Origin: Fistularia commersonii
Taxonomy: Eukaryota > Chordata > Actinopteri > Syngnathiformes > Fistulariidae
Direction of reading: 5' to 3'
DNA length: 64,000 nucleotides
Assembly: GCA_037954325.1 (NCBI GenBank)
Contig: JBBMNZ010000030.1
Location: 7,137,001 to 7,201,000 of the forward strand
Under the pieces are notes generated by a model. That model was given only the letters and a program-made list of their open reading frames with translations, had not been told where the DNA came from and ran no database searches. Made by a program: the position numbers and the translations under genes. This document shows, in pieces, positions 25,380 through 37,258 of this stretch. The first letter of the stretch is position 1; each line of letters opens with the position of its first letter.

Positions 25380-27593
25380 CTTTTTTGTTTGTTTGTTTTT
25401 TCTTTGTTTTTACTCGCCGATAAAAGTCCCCGAAACTTTGGCTCCGCGGAGAGATCCCTTTCCTCTGCTCCAAGACCCGGACACCAGTCCTGCCTCCTGT
25501 CCCGGCGCGGAGGGTGAGCGTCTAGTCAAGCTAAGGTGAACACACGCTACATCCTGGATGACCTTCAAAATAAAAGGATGCTCGTATCTCCATCAAAGTG
25601 ACGAGTTGCATTTTTTTTTTCCAGTAACTGTGTCAGTTTCCACCAGCTTCTATAAAATCGCAAATATCCAGTCGTTTCTGGTCTGTTTATTCAGTTCTGG
25701 TAGCTTATGAAGCAATTTATAATTTTCTTTCTTTATTATTTATTTTTCACATTATTTCTTGCAAATTTTAGGCAAATCATTGCTACTTTTCGAGATATGT
25801 ATGTATTTTTTTATTATGATAGAAAGAAAAACTTGCTTATTTTACAGCTGATTTACTTTCACATTTTGATTTGGCAATTTTTGGATGTTTTAAAAAGTGT
25901 GATGTGAAGTTAGGCGACAGACATACTGCATTTGGAGACTATGAATAATTCAAAAATGCCAAGAATAAAACCACAGTCTTTGACAGAATATGTTTAATTA
26001 AAATTCACTTTACAATTGACAGATGTTTATTTCTTCCTCTCAAATAAATGGTCAATTCATTGTTTTGATTTATTATGTTTGAAGGATAGCTGCAGATTTC
26101 CTTAGCGCTTTTTAATTTACCAAGCAACACATATATTGTCACTTATATCATCGCCCCCTCGTCGCAAGTGGCACTACCATAGGTCTACCATAGGTCCTTC
26201 ACCCTATCGGCTGTCAGACTTTTCAACACAACAAGCACATAAAAACCTTTTCTGTGTGTGGCACAGTGCCGATGCTGCTCACAAGCATCCCAAAAAATGC
26301 TCGTATTTGCATTGCCCCACTACCTCCATTTCAATTTTGCACTAAGATTAATGGACGAAAAAAATGCTTTTTTTTTGCACTGCCCAGCTACCCCCTTTCC
26401 AATTTTACACTAAGATTTACAAACATAGAGAGAGAAATTATGAAGGTAGGTGTGAGAGAGGAGGATATAGAGAATAGGGTTAGATGGAGAAAGTTGATTT
26501 GCTGTGGCGACCCCTGAAGGGAAAAGCCAAAAGAAGAAAGCTTGTATATATACATTCTCCAGTGCACCATTATCATTTCATTTTTACTACCCACATCTCC
26601 TACTCTACACCTGTTATTTTATAACCATTTCTGCACAAGGCATTTTTTTTTGCATTTTGTTGTCTATTGTTTATATCGTACATAATAATGTTCATTTGTA
26701 TCTATAGGCCCTATTTGCATATTCTTCTATTTATTACTATTTGCACTTTTCTACCCTGTAATACTCCTGTGACCATTCTTATCTTATCTTATCTTATCTT
26801 ATCTTATCTTATCTTATCATCTGGGCTGTTTCGAGAATGGCGCTGCTTTTATTTTGAAATGAAAACAGCGCTAACTTCCTGTCAGAGTCCGCACCTCTTT
26901 TTCGCGAACATGACGCGCCTTCACGTCTAACTGGGAAACTTTGGGCACCACGTATCGCTCCTGCGCAGTGAAGCCCCGGCGATTTGTCAACGTGGTAACG
27001 CGAGGGTCTTCGCAAGAACATGCACACACCCTCTGCACCCTTCCCCTCCTCCACCCCCGTTTTCAATGATGCACGGTGGATCCGGCGAACGTGTGAATAT
27101 ACCGTGCATGTTTTTTGGGAAAATACCTGTGTGTGCAGTTGTATGGGGGGGGGGGGGGGGGTCCTACATAGAAGGGGGGCAGGGAGGCCTCTACGTGGCA
27201 GTGGGAGGGCCACACACCGGGGGGTTCAATTAATGAGAGACAAAAAAAAGGCATTTGTCAATTTTGCAAATTAAAAGTATGATACCAGATGAAGGCGAGT
27301 GCAGTGAAGACGGAGTCCACTGAGTTCATGCACAAAACCCTCATTTTGAAAACTTTTTTTTTTGCACTTCAGCTGCACAGGGTTGGAAAACAGTGATTTC
27401 CTCCAGGGTTAGAAGGAGGAGGAGCTCCAGCCCCCACGCCCGTGGGAGGAGAACCCTAGACCGGATACGTGGTGGGAACTCGAGGCGGCGCTTGGAGCGG
27501 ACGCGCACCGGGACCGTCCCATCCTCCCAAAGCAGTCCCCTCCACTTTTTAGCAAACTCCGCACAAACAAAAAAAAAAAAAAGAAAGAAAAAA
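25380..27593. other. Divergent intergenic region between fkbp9 and crtap
   Basis: It holds both 5' UTRs and, presumably, both promoters: GC-rich at 25,400-25,530 (fkbp9 side) and 27,380-27,560 (crtap side). The middle 1.3 kb is AT-rich and contains the LINE fragment described separately and a G17 run at 27145-27161. I see no TATA box that I trust on either side and no extra gene. Confidence 0.6.
26155..26818 (+). mobile_element. LINE 3' region with a nested or adjoining RTE tail and a TTATC tail
   Basis: CTATCGGCTGTCAGACTTTT is typical of the 3' region of fish non-LTR elements. The part at 26420-26540 matches the RTE 3' end (TGTGGCGACCCCTGAAGGG then AAAAGCCAAAAGAAGAAAG). The segment ends in a clean TTATC pentanucleotide array at 26777-26818. 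It lies between fkbp9 and crtap. Confidence 0.5.
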
Positions 27594-30500
27594 ATGGCAC
27601 CCTCCATTTCCACCCAGGTCTTCTTCGGGCTGCTGATCGCCCTCCTCTGCGCCTTCGCGGACTCGCAGTACGAGAAATACAGCTTCAGGAGTTTCCCCAG
27701 ACACGAACTGATGCCCCTGGAATCGGCGTACAAGTACGCCCTGGATCAGTACACCGGCGAGAAGTGGAAGGACACCGTGGAGTACCTGGAGGTGTCCCTG
27801 CGTCTCTACCGCCTGCTGCGGGACAGCGAGGCCTTCTGCAACCTCAACTGCAGCTCAGTACGGCTGGACGACGAGCTCCGGTTCGCGGAGTTCCCGGAGC
27901 TGCGGGCCTTCGGCAACGTAGTGAAGCGGGCGCAGTGCCTGAAGCGCTGCAAGCAGGGGCTGCCCGCCTTCAGGCAGGCCGTGCCGAGCCGGGACACCAT
28001 GGAGGAGTTCGAGAGGAGGGAGCCCTACAGATACCTCCAGTACGCATACTTCAAAGTAAGCAACCGGGAATGAAAGGGGAAGGGGGGATTTGGGGTTTCT
28101 GTTTGTTGTGTTTCCTCACCACATGAGTAGATCTACCGCTTTCTCTCTCTCTCTCTGTCTGTCTCTCTGTGCGTGGGCTACGACGTCACGTACGTGCCAC
28201 GGATGCATGAGGGGGTGGGGTGGGACGCTCTCCTTCTAAATGGAGGCCCTTTCCTCTTTCCTCACAGGGTAGCTAGGCCTTCATTGGCCTCTGTGAAGGC
28301 CCTTGTGGGTTCCAGCCCCATACTATGCTGGATTGTGGGTCAAACAGGAAAGGTTTTTAAAAGTCAGGGCGAAGACAATGGCTTGGTGGAGTCGCAGTTT
28401 GACGCCGGAAGAGTCAAATTGAGTAATCGAGATTTTCCATCAGGACCGGACAAAACAGGTTGCCCGCAAGAGTGATTTGTGACATGGCAAATATTCAGAT
28501 TTAGATGAACAAATCCTCCAGCACACACACTGTCATAAGAGCCCTGATGGTGTAGTTGGGGGCTTTAACCTTCTTTTCAGTTGTTATACTGGGGTATTTG
28601 ACTGTTTTTTTTATCCGCCTTAAAATCCTTGGACAGGGTATGCTCTACACATAAACATGTGTATACATACATATACATAAATGGTCGCTAATCGTTGGTT
28701 GTAGAGCGGGTGCTCGTCCAGTATGAAGGTTCGATTCCAAGCTTCTCCCGTCTGCATGCTGAACTGTCCTTGGGTTGACCTCCACAGTCTGCAAATAGGT
28801 CCCAGAAAAGCAGTGGAATGATGAATGAAAGAATGAAAAAACGCATGAGTGTCCAGTGTGTGAACAAAACAGCCGGACTTCTCACGCAATCATTTACAGT
28901 CAATAGAGTCCATGTTTAATTGCAACTTTTCAAGACCAATATCTGATGAAGTCAAATAGAAAACAGACGTTCTCGTCTTGTTCCTGTTTTTTTGTCGCAG
29001 TCCAACAACTTGGCGAAGGCGATTTCTGCCGCTCACACCTTCTTGCTGAAGCACCCAGATGACGAGATGATGCAGAAGAACATGGCCTACTACAAGAGCC
29101 TGCCTGGGGCTGAGGAGTACCTCAAAGACCTGGAGACTAAATCCTATGAGGTATTTAAATACACATGCACAAACACACACATCCTGCAGGACGTCAGTCA
29201 GACCTACTTGAATTATTTTTTAGTTAAAGTTTGTATCAGGATCTGTATTTGGGGGACAAAAAAAGGCAGATATACACCAAAGTGCCCAGTATTAAATTGT
29301 ACCACACATTATAATTAAATCAAATATAATATCTTGTCCAATATGGGGATTTTATTTCATTCATTTGGTTGATCATATATCTAGGTTTAGATGTTGTCAA
29401 AAAATTAAATCAAAGAACTTCTGCTTCTAAAAAGCATTTGGTACTCGATATTCATGTCTTGCTGGTTTTCAGGTCAATAACTGTGTTTATGATCATGAAG
29501 GCTGTAAAAATCATTAACCATTTATTCATAGATTTTTTTTTAGGAGGCAATTAAAGCTTAACGTTATAAATGACAAAAGAAATGCCAAGAACACCAACGA
29601 TGATATTGTAGACTATAATAAAATGTAAAGGAATCTGTGAGTCCAGCTCATGAGCAAGTAAAAAAAAAACACAACAGTAGAAAGTGATTCAATGGCTGTT
29701 CCTCAGTAGTGATGTTATTCCTGTGTGTGTGTGTGTCGCGGCAGACGTTATTTGTGCGTGCGGTGAGGGCGTACAACGGGGAAAACTTCCGTACGTCAGT
29801 GTCGGATATGGAGCTGGCCCTGCGGGATTTCTTCAAGGCCTACGATGAGTGTCTTGCCGCGTCGGAGGGCCCGAGGGACATCAAGGATTTTAAAGATTTT
29901 TACCCCTCCATCGCGGGTGAGTCCATGTGCACAGACGCTGTTGTGATGGGAAATGCTCTAAGACTTGCTTTTTTATCAGGCCCGCAAAACTATTTTCTTT
30001 GAATATTTTAATGAGTATTTTCAATCAATATTGGGTTTAGAAACTCCTTATTTTTTCCTTTAATTTTGTATGGATGATTATATACCAAATAATGTCGGTA
30101 CAGTTATATAATAGTGAATGATTTTAAAGTTGAAATAAAATGCCAAAAATTTTAAATATTTCAATTTTCATTTTGTTCAATTTACATGATACCTAGTCGG
30201 CCCGTGCATAAAAATTAAATAAGAACTGTGGCCCGCCAGTCAAAACAATTGCCCAATCCTACCCTAAGATCTCTCTAACACTGTATGACTATATAACCGT
30301 CTCTGGGATTTTTTTAAATGAATGATATAATGAGATGGCATGATGGAAGAGTTACAGCTGCCTCGTAGCGAGAAGGTCCCTGGTTGGAGTCCAACAGGAG
30401 AGTTTTCTGTGTGGAGTTTGCACGTTCTCCCGGTCTCCACTTAGCTCCCTTTCTCCTGTCCAAAGTCCCGCAGCAGGTTCAGGGGAGAGCCTAAATTGCC

Positions 30501-33103
30501 CAGACGGCTGAATGAGAATGAACGATTGTTTATATATGTGGCTCTGTGATCGACTGGCCGGATCAGGGTGAACCCCGCCTCTCGCCCATTGACAGTTGGG
30601 ATAGGCTCCGTGACCCCGAGTGCATGATGAGCGGAATCGATTACAAATGATTGAATGAATTAGACCAGGGGTCGGCAACCCACGGCCTCGGAGCCGCGTG
30701 CAGCTCTCTGATCCCTCTGAAGCGGCTCCCTGTAGCTTTTGAAAAGAATTAATGAATATTTAATTTAAATGTATTTTATTTTAGTTCATTCGTTTTTAAA
30801 ATGGTAGTTTAAATTTGAAGATTATGGCGATCTTGTAACAGCTAAATAAAACGCAGTAAAATATTTTTGGCGCTCTTTCTGCAAGCGCCAGTAAAAGAAT
30901 GATGCACACAAGGAGAGGATGGTATTTTTGGTTTACTGCCGGTGAATAATTTAAGTTTGGCTTTTTTTTTTTTTTTTTTTTTTTTTTTCTCTCATAAATA
31001 TAAGACAGACTCAAATAGACAAGGAGTATTTTGCTTAAAAGTAACCTTTAACCCAGCGTCTTTTTTTTCAAAGTTCAAAATGTTTTGTTGCGTGATGAAA
31101 TGAAATATAGTTTTCTCCAAAGTTGTTAATTGACTTAATAAAAAGCAACACATACTTTGTTTATACATAACATAAAGGCAAAAAAAAAAACATCAAACAT
31201 TATATGCCGCATTAATTCATTTTAAATTTATGAAGGGTTGTGTGGCTTCCAGTTTCTTTACTTTCTTTACTGTGGGGTAGCAGGTCCAAATGGCTCTTTG
31301 AGTAGTGAAGGTTCCCGACCCCAGAATAAGATGGATAATCCTTTTTAAAGTCTAAGTTGTTCATTCTCGTTCGCTTACTCTTGTCTGAATTAGATTTTTT
31401 TTCTCCTGTGAATTTAGATGATTAATTACAAAAGCACCAGGAACGTTCTATCCATATATTTTTCTATAAGCCAAATGTGTATCGTCAAGAATTGATCCCA
31501 GAGGTTTTTCTTGTCTTCCCTCTCAGATCACTACATCGAGGTTCTGGAAAGAAAGGTGACGTGCGAGAGTGACCTGACCCCTGTTGTCGGGGGGTTTGTG
31601 GTTGAGAAATTTGTTGCCACCATGTACCACTACCTGCAGTTTGCCTATTACAAAAGTGAGGATTACTTTATGAGCCAGATTCAAACTTTCAGTTTTTCAT
31701 GGAACCAAAGCTGACAGTATTGTGTTTTCAGTGAATGACCTGAAAAACGCAGTGCCATGCGCTACCAGCTACATGCTCTTTGACCCCAGCGACGAGGTCA
31801 TGAAGAATAATGTGGCTTATTACCAATTCCACAAAAGCAGGTGGGAGCTGACCGATGAGGATTTCATCCCCAGATCGGTGAGACTTTTTCAAATACTGAA
31901 ACTGCAGCGCTCACCACCAGGCCCTCAAAGATGTCACAACTCTGTTTTTCTGTCACTCAGGAGGCAATCCGGTTCCACAACCAGACCACCATGCAGCTAC
32001 AGATGCTGGAGTTCGCCAAAAAGCACATGGCGACCGACGAGGAGGTATGCGTGTCCGTTTTTTTCCGTTCATGAGTGACTGTCAGCGTTCAAGTCCATTC
32101 AGAAAGACTTGCATTAAATCAGGAAGGGCTTGCATGAGGTTGGTCTGTCCTTGGATAACTTACAGGAAAAAAACAACCCCGGATTCCTCATTTGCTCACA
32201 TGACGGCCTGCAATACAATGTGGGCCCTGTGTATCAAATGCTGCACTTCCCATACATGGCCACTAGATGGCGACAGAACACTTACGTTTGTGAACGATTC
32301 CACTGCAGGAGGAGGCCGTTGAGGCAAACCCAAGATAAACCAGATTATGTGCTGTATGTGACAAATACATCCAGTAATCCCTTTAGTAGCGCGGAGTATT
32401 TGGGACAAAACTTAGGGAGAAAATAAATCCGGGTCTTCAAAAACATGAATAAATGAATGTTTGAAAACTTTGCATAAAGTAATGGTACAAAAACAACCGT
32501 ATACACACATGTAGCCTGCCGATGTTGTCGTTCTCACATGTACACATACATTTATACACAATCCAATTAATTCTAAACACCAAAGTAGGGATTTAATTAA
32601 GCGTGCAAATGGAAAGTAATTACATAATCTAATACTTAATAAAAATACTTAAAAATGGCCCCTAATTCCCTCCAAAGGGGAGGACGGGTGGGGCGGTGAG
32701 TGAGTTTTCCCCTTATTCCTCTTATATTAATATATATATGCTACATATGTTGTGACCTCATATCTTTTCTTTAAACAAAATCACTTCATACTCATGTTGA
32801 AAATGTGTTCCTGTAATACAAATCTTTCTCAAAGTTTTATGACTCAATTTCAGTCGGATTATAAAATTTTGCACAACTGTCTTATTTTCATCAAATTAAG
32901 TCGTTATTCTTTTTGATGAAATGATCACCGTGTTCTCTAAAAATTACAACTTTTTACTTATTTCCCAAAATTACAGGCAGTGAAAGGGAATGACAGCAGT
33001 TATCAAAAATATAAATTGGATACATGATTTGAATTTACTCAAATGCACTGCTCCTCACGGCCTGCTTAGCACCTTGCATGGTTGCCTTGCTGCCGCCATC
33101 GCT

Positions 33104-33157
<54 letters not shown>

Positions 33158-33374
33158 GTGTGTGTGTGTGTGTGCGTGCGTGTGGGAATGGCTGAACGCA
33201 ATCTAGTGCAAAGCATTCTACAATCACAACGTGTGAAAGCGCTCTATAAGCTGAGACTGTTTACTTTGAGCTTTGTTTGTCAGTTTTGTCATGTTTATTC
33301 TTGTAATGTGTGTTTGTGTGTGTCCACAGGGAGAGGTGGTAGAGTTTATAGATGAGTTCCTGGAGGAGGATTAA
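27594..33374 (+). CDS. crtap: CRTAP, cartilage-associated protein, subunit of the ER collagen prolyl 3-hydroxylation complex
   Basis: Coding exons 27594-28055, 29001-29150, 29745-29916, 31527-31655, 31732-31877, 31961-32044, 33330-33374 join in frame to 395 residues (human CRTAP 401). The start is the ATG opening a signal peptide (MAPSISTQVFFGLLIALLCA, cut before QYEKYSF), preceded by an A-rich 5' UTR. The reading frame stays open upstream without another good start. The mature protein shows the family's YSFRSFPRHELMPLESAYKY, CNLNC and CLKRC cysteine pairs, LLKHPDDEMM, RAVRAYNGEN and the acidic end EFIDEFLEED. NCS and NQT glycosylation sites are present. The family is helical/TPR-like and has no dioxygenase domain. 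CRTAP binds P3H1 and cyclophilin B and is needed to 3-hydroxylate a proline in fibrillar collagen chains. The paralogue P3H4 is the alternative, but sequence, length and the neighbours susd5 and fbxl2 point to CRTAP. Introns 4 and 5 are only 76 and 83 bases. Confidence 0.95.
28668..28880 (+). mobile_element. tRNA-derived SINE
   Basis: A B-box (GGTTCGATTCC, 28728-28738) lies ~45 bases after an A-box-like TTGGTTGTAGAGCGGG. It is followed by the TGCATGCTGAACTGTCCTTG body found in fish tRNA SINEs. It lies in crtap intron 1, sense orientation. Confidence 0.6.
30200..30262 (+). mobile_element. hAT element right end, fragment
   Basis: TGTGGCCCGCCAGTCAAAAC then AATTGCCCAATCC matches the right terminus of the hAT family whose left end is seen at 23.1 kb. 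It lies in crtap intron 3. Confidence 0.45.
30335..30660 (+). mobile_element. Fish SINE / short retroposon
   Basis: It contains the widespread GTGTGGAGTTTGCACGTTCT block, the CTAAATTGCCCAGACGG block, and the 3' block CCCGCCTCTCGCCCATTGAC then AGTTGGGATAGGCTCC. It ends in a GAATGAAT-like tail. It lies in crtap intron 3 immediately before a hAT MITE. Confidence 0.65.
30663..31323 (+). mobile_element. hAT-type MITE, near complete
   Basis: Inverted ends CAGGGGTCGGCAACC (left) and GGTTCCCGACCCCAG (right) bound a 660-bp AT-rich element without coding capacity, including a T26 run at 30962-30988. The 8-mers outside (AATTAGAC, AATAAGAT) match at six of eight positions, consistent with a decayed 8-bp hAT target duplication. 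It lies in crtap intron 3. Confidence 0.7.
33040..33255 (+). repeat. SINE remnant carrying an expanded TG microsatellite
   Basis: TG/CG repeat at 33105-33181 inside a sequence whose 3' part (GGAATGGCTGAACGCAATCT, then AGTGCAAAGCATT) resembles the tail of common fish tRNA SINEs. It lies in the last crtap intron, ~75 bases before the final exon. Confidence 0.5.
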
Positions 33375-33620
33375 AAGCCCACACTGGACTCGGTGCTGAA
33401 ACACCAAGAAGAATCGAGGGACAAAACTCCCCAGCTTGTATTTATTGGATGATGTACGAGGCTCAGATTGGTCACTTCTCGTCTGAAGTGTTTCTGTCCA
33501 ACTCAGTGTTGTGGATTTGCAGCATGGTGGGTAAATAATTCATTGTTTTATTTTAAAGCCTTTTTCCAGCTGTGAATCGTGTATGTTGTGAACGGTACTT
33601 TTTTGTTTTTGTTTTTGTAC

Positions 33621-33626
33621 AATAAA
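33621..33626 (+). terminator. crtap: Polyadenylation signal of crtap
   Basis: AATAAA 247 bases after the crtap stop codon. A second AATAAA at 33773 could serve as an alternative. Confidence 0.65.
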
Positions 33627-33779
33627 AACTTGCCAAACACCAGAAATCTCTGGAGGAAATCTGTCAGTGATTGTAAATGGCTGCTGCGTCTTAAAAATGT
33701 GCTTGGAAGAGAATAACGGGCCTCCTGTCGGCTGTTCTGTCTCTTTCTCTTTCTGAAACATTTAAAAATATCAATAAAA

Positions 33780-36700
33780 TTCTGTATGAAAGCGGAGGTG
33801 GGAGAGAGCGGGGTCCTCGAAAGACAGGGTTTCAAACATCGTGTGTAAAGGAAGAGGAGATTCACAAAGGGGAATTACCTGAGGAGGAACCCTTATATGA
33901 TTATAATAACGCATATTATATTTGACATTTACATGTGGAGGTACTTTCAGAGTGTACTACAAGTAATTACAGACAGGACATCTGAAGTTACTCAAGTCAC
34001 ATTTGTCATTGTTTAAAAAAAAAAAAAATCGTAATAACTATAACTAATTATACTTAATAACTTTAACCATACATCAAAACTCAGCGCAACAATGAGTGCA
34101 GGATGAGCAGTATAGATAATGAATGAAGGAACTTGTGAATATTACATTTAAAGGAAAAATTACAATAAGTTCTCCAATCAGCTTCTGTCAAAATAGTCTA
34201 TTAATAGATATATACCAAGGTAATGTTGTTTCGCTTGAAATAGTACTTCTATCACATCAAGGTAAGTTTGGCGGATTATTTGATTATTGAGACGTGACAG
34301 GAAGCCAGCGGTGTTGGGGTTCTGCACCGTGGAGAGGGATCCAGCCAGAGGAAACACTGAGTTGTTTAATAATGTTTGAACATTGAGTCCCTGTGCAGTT
34401 TGTCACACGGTGATGTTAGAAAACCCACCGGGGAAAATTCCTCCCCGCTCTCTGTCTCCATTTTTCTGTCTCTCTCTCTCTCTCCCTCCTGTATTTACTT
34501 CACCGTTTTTGTTTCTTTGTCAACATTTTCGGAGGGATACCAGGGAGGAGTGGAAGACGACTGGCTGACCAGACGGAGGTCAGAGGGTTTGATGCGACCG
34601 CTTTGGCGTGAGAGGGAACACGAATTAAGTTTCTCTCTGTGATCCCGGCGAAAGACGAAAATGTAAAAGTGTAAGCCATAGATCCACTCACGGTCTCGGG
34701 TTTAGGATTTTATTGGAGCTGTACATCGAACACCTTTTAACCCAGCTTCACACACGTCCGATGCTCTGAGATGAAGAAAAAAAAAAGGAATCTGATCGGA
34801 TATTGACATTTCTCCCGTCGACATTCTCCCGTACTAAAGTTCAACCCAATATTTCAGTGACCTTGATGATGATTACGGGTCACCAAGGTTGTCAGGAAGC
34901 TGGTTTTCATATTCAGGCCAGCTGCGGAGGAAAAAATGTCGTATACCATCTGAGCGTGTGGATAAATATAAGTCCGGTGTTGCGGCCAACAGTATGTGAC
35001 AGGATGTTATGTAACATCCAGTCTTTCCATCTGATATTTCACCAAACACTCAGTGTATGATTATTTCACAAGTATGAATGACATTGGTATATTTACATAT
35101 ATATTGAAAATGATTATTTACTTCTCGCTGAGCCTGTCCACACCAAACCACTTCGCAGCACTTAACCAAGCATAATAATGCCTTTTTTTTAAAAAAGGTA
35201 AAACTCTTTCCCTTTGAATTTGTGGCTCATTCTGTCACCTCACACACCAGAATACAAACTCAAAACTGATATTGTCTCTTGAATTTATTTACAGTCACAC
35301 CTGCGAATAACATTTCCTTTCTCACAGATTAGTCTCAGGCAGTCAGAAGTTCATGGAAATAAGAACGAAAGTACCACCAGAATAAAACCGTACAGCAGTA
35401 CGTTATGTAAAGGTGAAATATTCCAACAAGACGGACAAAATAACAGGTGTGAATTCAATCCTAGGCTGGTCAGTTTTTTTATTACGTATTTATAATAGCT
35501 AAAACAACACGTTTACGATATCTACAGAATATTAGAGCAAACATAACAAGGCTATCAGTTATATTTATTATGAACATGGAGGGCTGCACAATTATTTGAA
35601 ACGTATTGGAAACTGCAGTCAGGCCAATCACGAAAGAATGGTGTTTGAAAGTATTTTTTTAAAGTGAATTGTGTCAAAATAGCCCCCCCACCCCCACTTA
35701 AGATCAATAATCAGCTCATGTATCACAAGCAGATTTAATTTCATAATCGTGGAGCCCGGATTTATTGTACGTTTTGCCATTTTATTGACAAATGAATGGA
35801 ACTCAGTGAACAGGAAGGTAAGGGGGGGGGGCTATAAATCTAATAGTACAAAAGCTCATGATCACATAAAGCGTTCATTTGTCAAAGTGTTTTCATGATT
35901 AATATCAACATGCTTGTTTTCAAAAATATCACTGCCACCATCAATAATTTATCCTTACGCGCCAGCTCCCCCCACCCCCCACCCCGTGCGACCGAAACCC
36001 ATACCGCAGACAAACAACATTGTAGATCAAATCAATGACATGTAACCAGATTTCATGTAAAAAAAATGGTCTTATTCAAGACGACTACTCGTCTCGTCAG
36101 CAGACATCAAAACACAAGAACAGAAATCTCATCCATTAACCGATTTCTCTGTCATCTATCTTGAAAAACATAAAGGCAAGAATTTTTTAAAAATCACGCT
36201 TTGAGCCCGCGGTCTCTATTTCCAAATGATACTTATGAATTTGATCATATATTTCAATCAAACTTTCACCTCTCCCAAAAATCTCCACATTTCAGCACCA
36301 CAAACAGATTATTTCAAAGTATTTGTTCAAACGATAATTAGAGCATTGTTTTTTTTTTCTTTGTTGCCATGGCAGCATCACAATTTTTGGCGTTGGCACC
36401 CAATCTTTAGCCAAAAGCTTCAAAATCTAACTGAACATGCACGCACACACACACACACACACACACGCACACATGCAACCACAAATATACAGGGGCCAAT
36501 TCTGCAGTCTGGGCAACCACTCTTTATGTATCCGACAGAAACCGTAAAGTCAGGAAAGTCTTAAAATTTTAAGACGTCGAATCATCCCTTCCGCCAGCTT
36601 TCCTCTTTCCTGCTCGTCTGGAAGAATCTGGGTCGTTTCGTCCGCTGCCCGAATCTGCTTCGATGATCTGAACGTCAGGGCTCTTGTGGAGTGGAGCACG

Positions 36701-37258
36701 GTTCTCATTCGAAGTCACACGAGGTGACAGTCAGGACACAAGATTGATAAACCTAGAACTATGCACATCAACTATTCAACAAGGGTAAAGTCACCCCAAA
36801 ACAAGAATAAGCTAAGACAAAGAAACTTTTACCACAATGTCCAAGAGCCTCGGAGGTTGAAATCTCAGTTCCAATATTCGGGCAGATGTGCCGTCTGTTG
36901 TGGTTTTCCTACCGCGGTCATTTCAGTCTGATCTCCAAGTTTAGCCCAAATCAGGCACGGACCCTCCCTCTGTTCAGCTAGTTGCCGTAACTTTGAAAAT
37001 AATGGACTATTATGACAAAGACGGCTAATTCCTCCTTATGTCGGTTTGTCAAACATACCCTCTCGTTGGGTTTCCCTCTCTCCCGTGGGAAGGAGTGTCA
37101 AACCGGGGCTGTGGATGGGATCAGCCGTTCGCACTTCTCCAGAATCTTCAGCGCAGTAGCATCTAGCATGACGAGGGTTCATCCTTCACTCTCACCTCTC
37201 TTCACGTCCCGCCCAAATGTCTCTTCCCTCTGTCACTGTCTCTTTCTTCAGCTTTCTC
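33780..37258. other. Spacer between crtap and susd5 (convergent 3' ends)
   Basis: AT-rich, no supportable gene. It contains a CA microsatellite at 36437-36475 and a G-run at 35822-35831. The part next to 37258 must hold the susd5 3' UTR on the minus strand; AATAAA on minus occurs at 35761-35766 and 35781-35786, but I cannot say which signal is used. Confidence 0.5.

Noticed and set aside
27393..27593. 67 in-frame codons upstream of the crtap start
   Set aside because: The Arg/Lys-rich run would precede and bury the signal peptide. The ATG at 27594 directly opens a proper signal sequence matching the family's length.
27594..33374. P3H4 (SC65) as the name for the crtap gene
   Set aside because: Length 395, motifs such as LLKHPDDEMM and the EGEVVEFIDEFLEED end, and the susd5/fbxl2 neighbours favour CRTAP.
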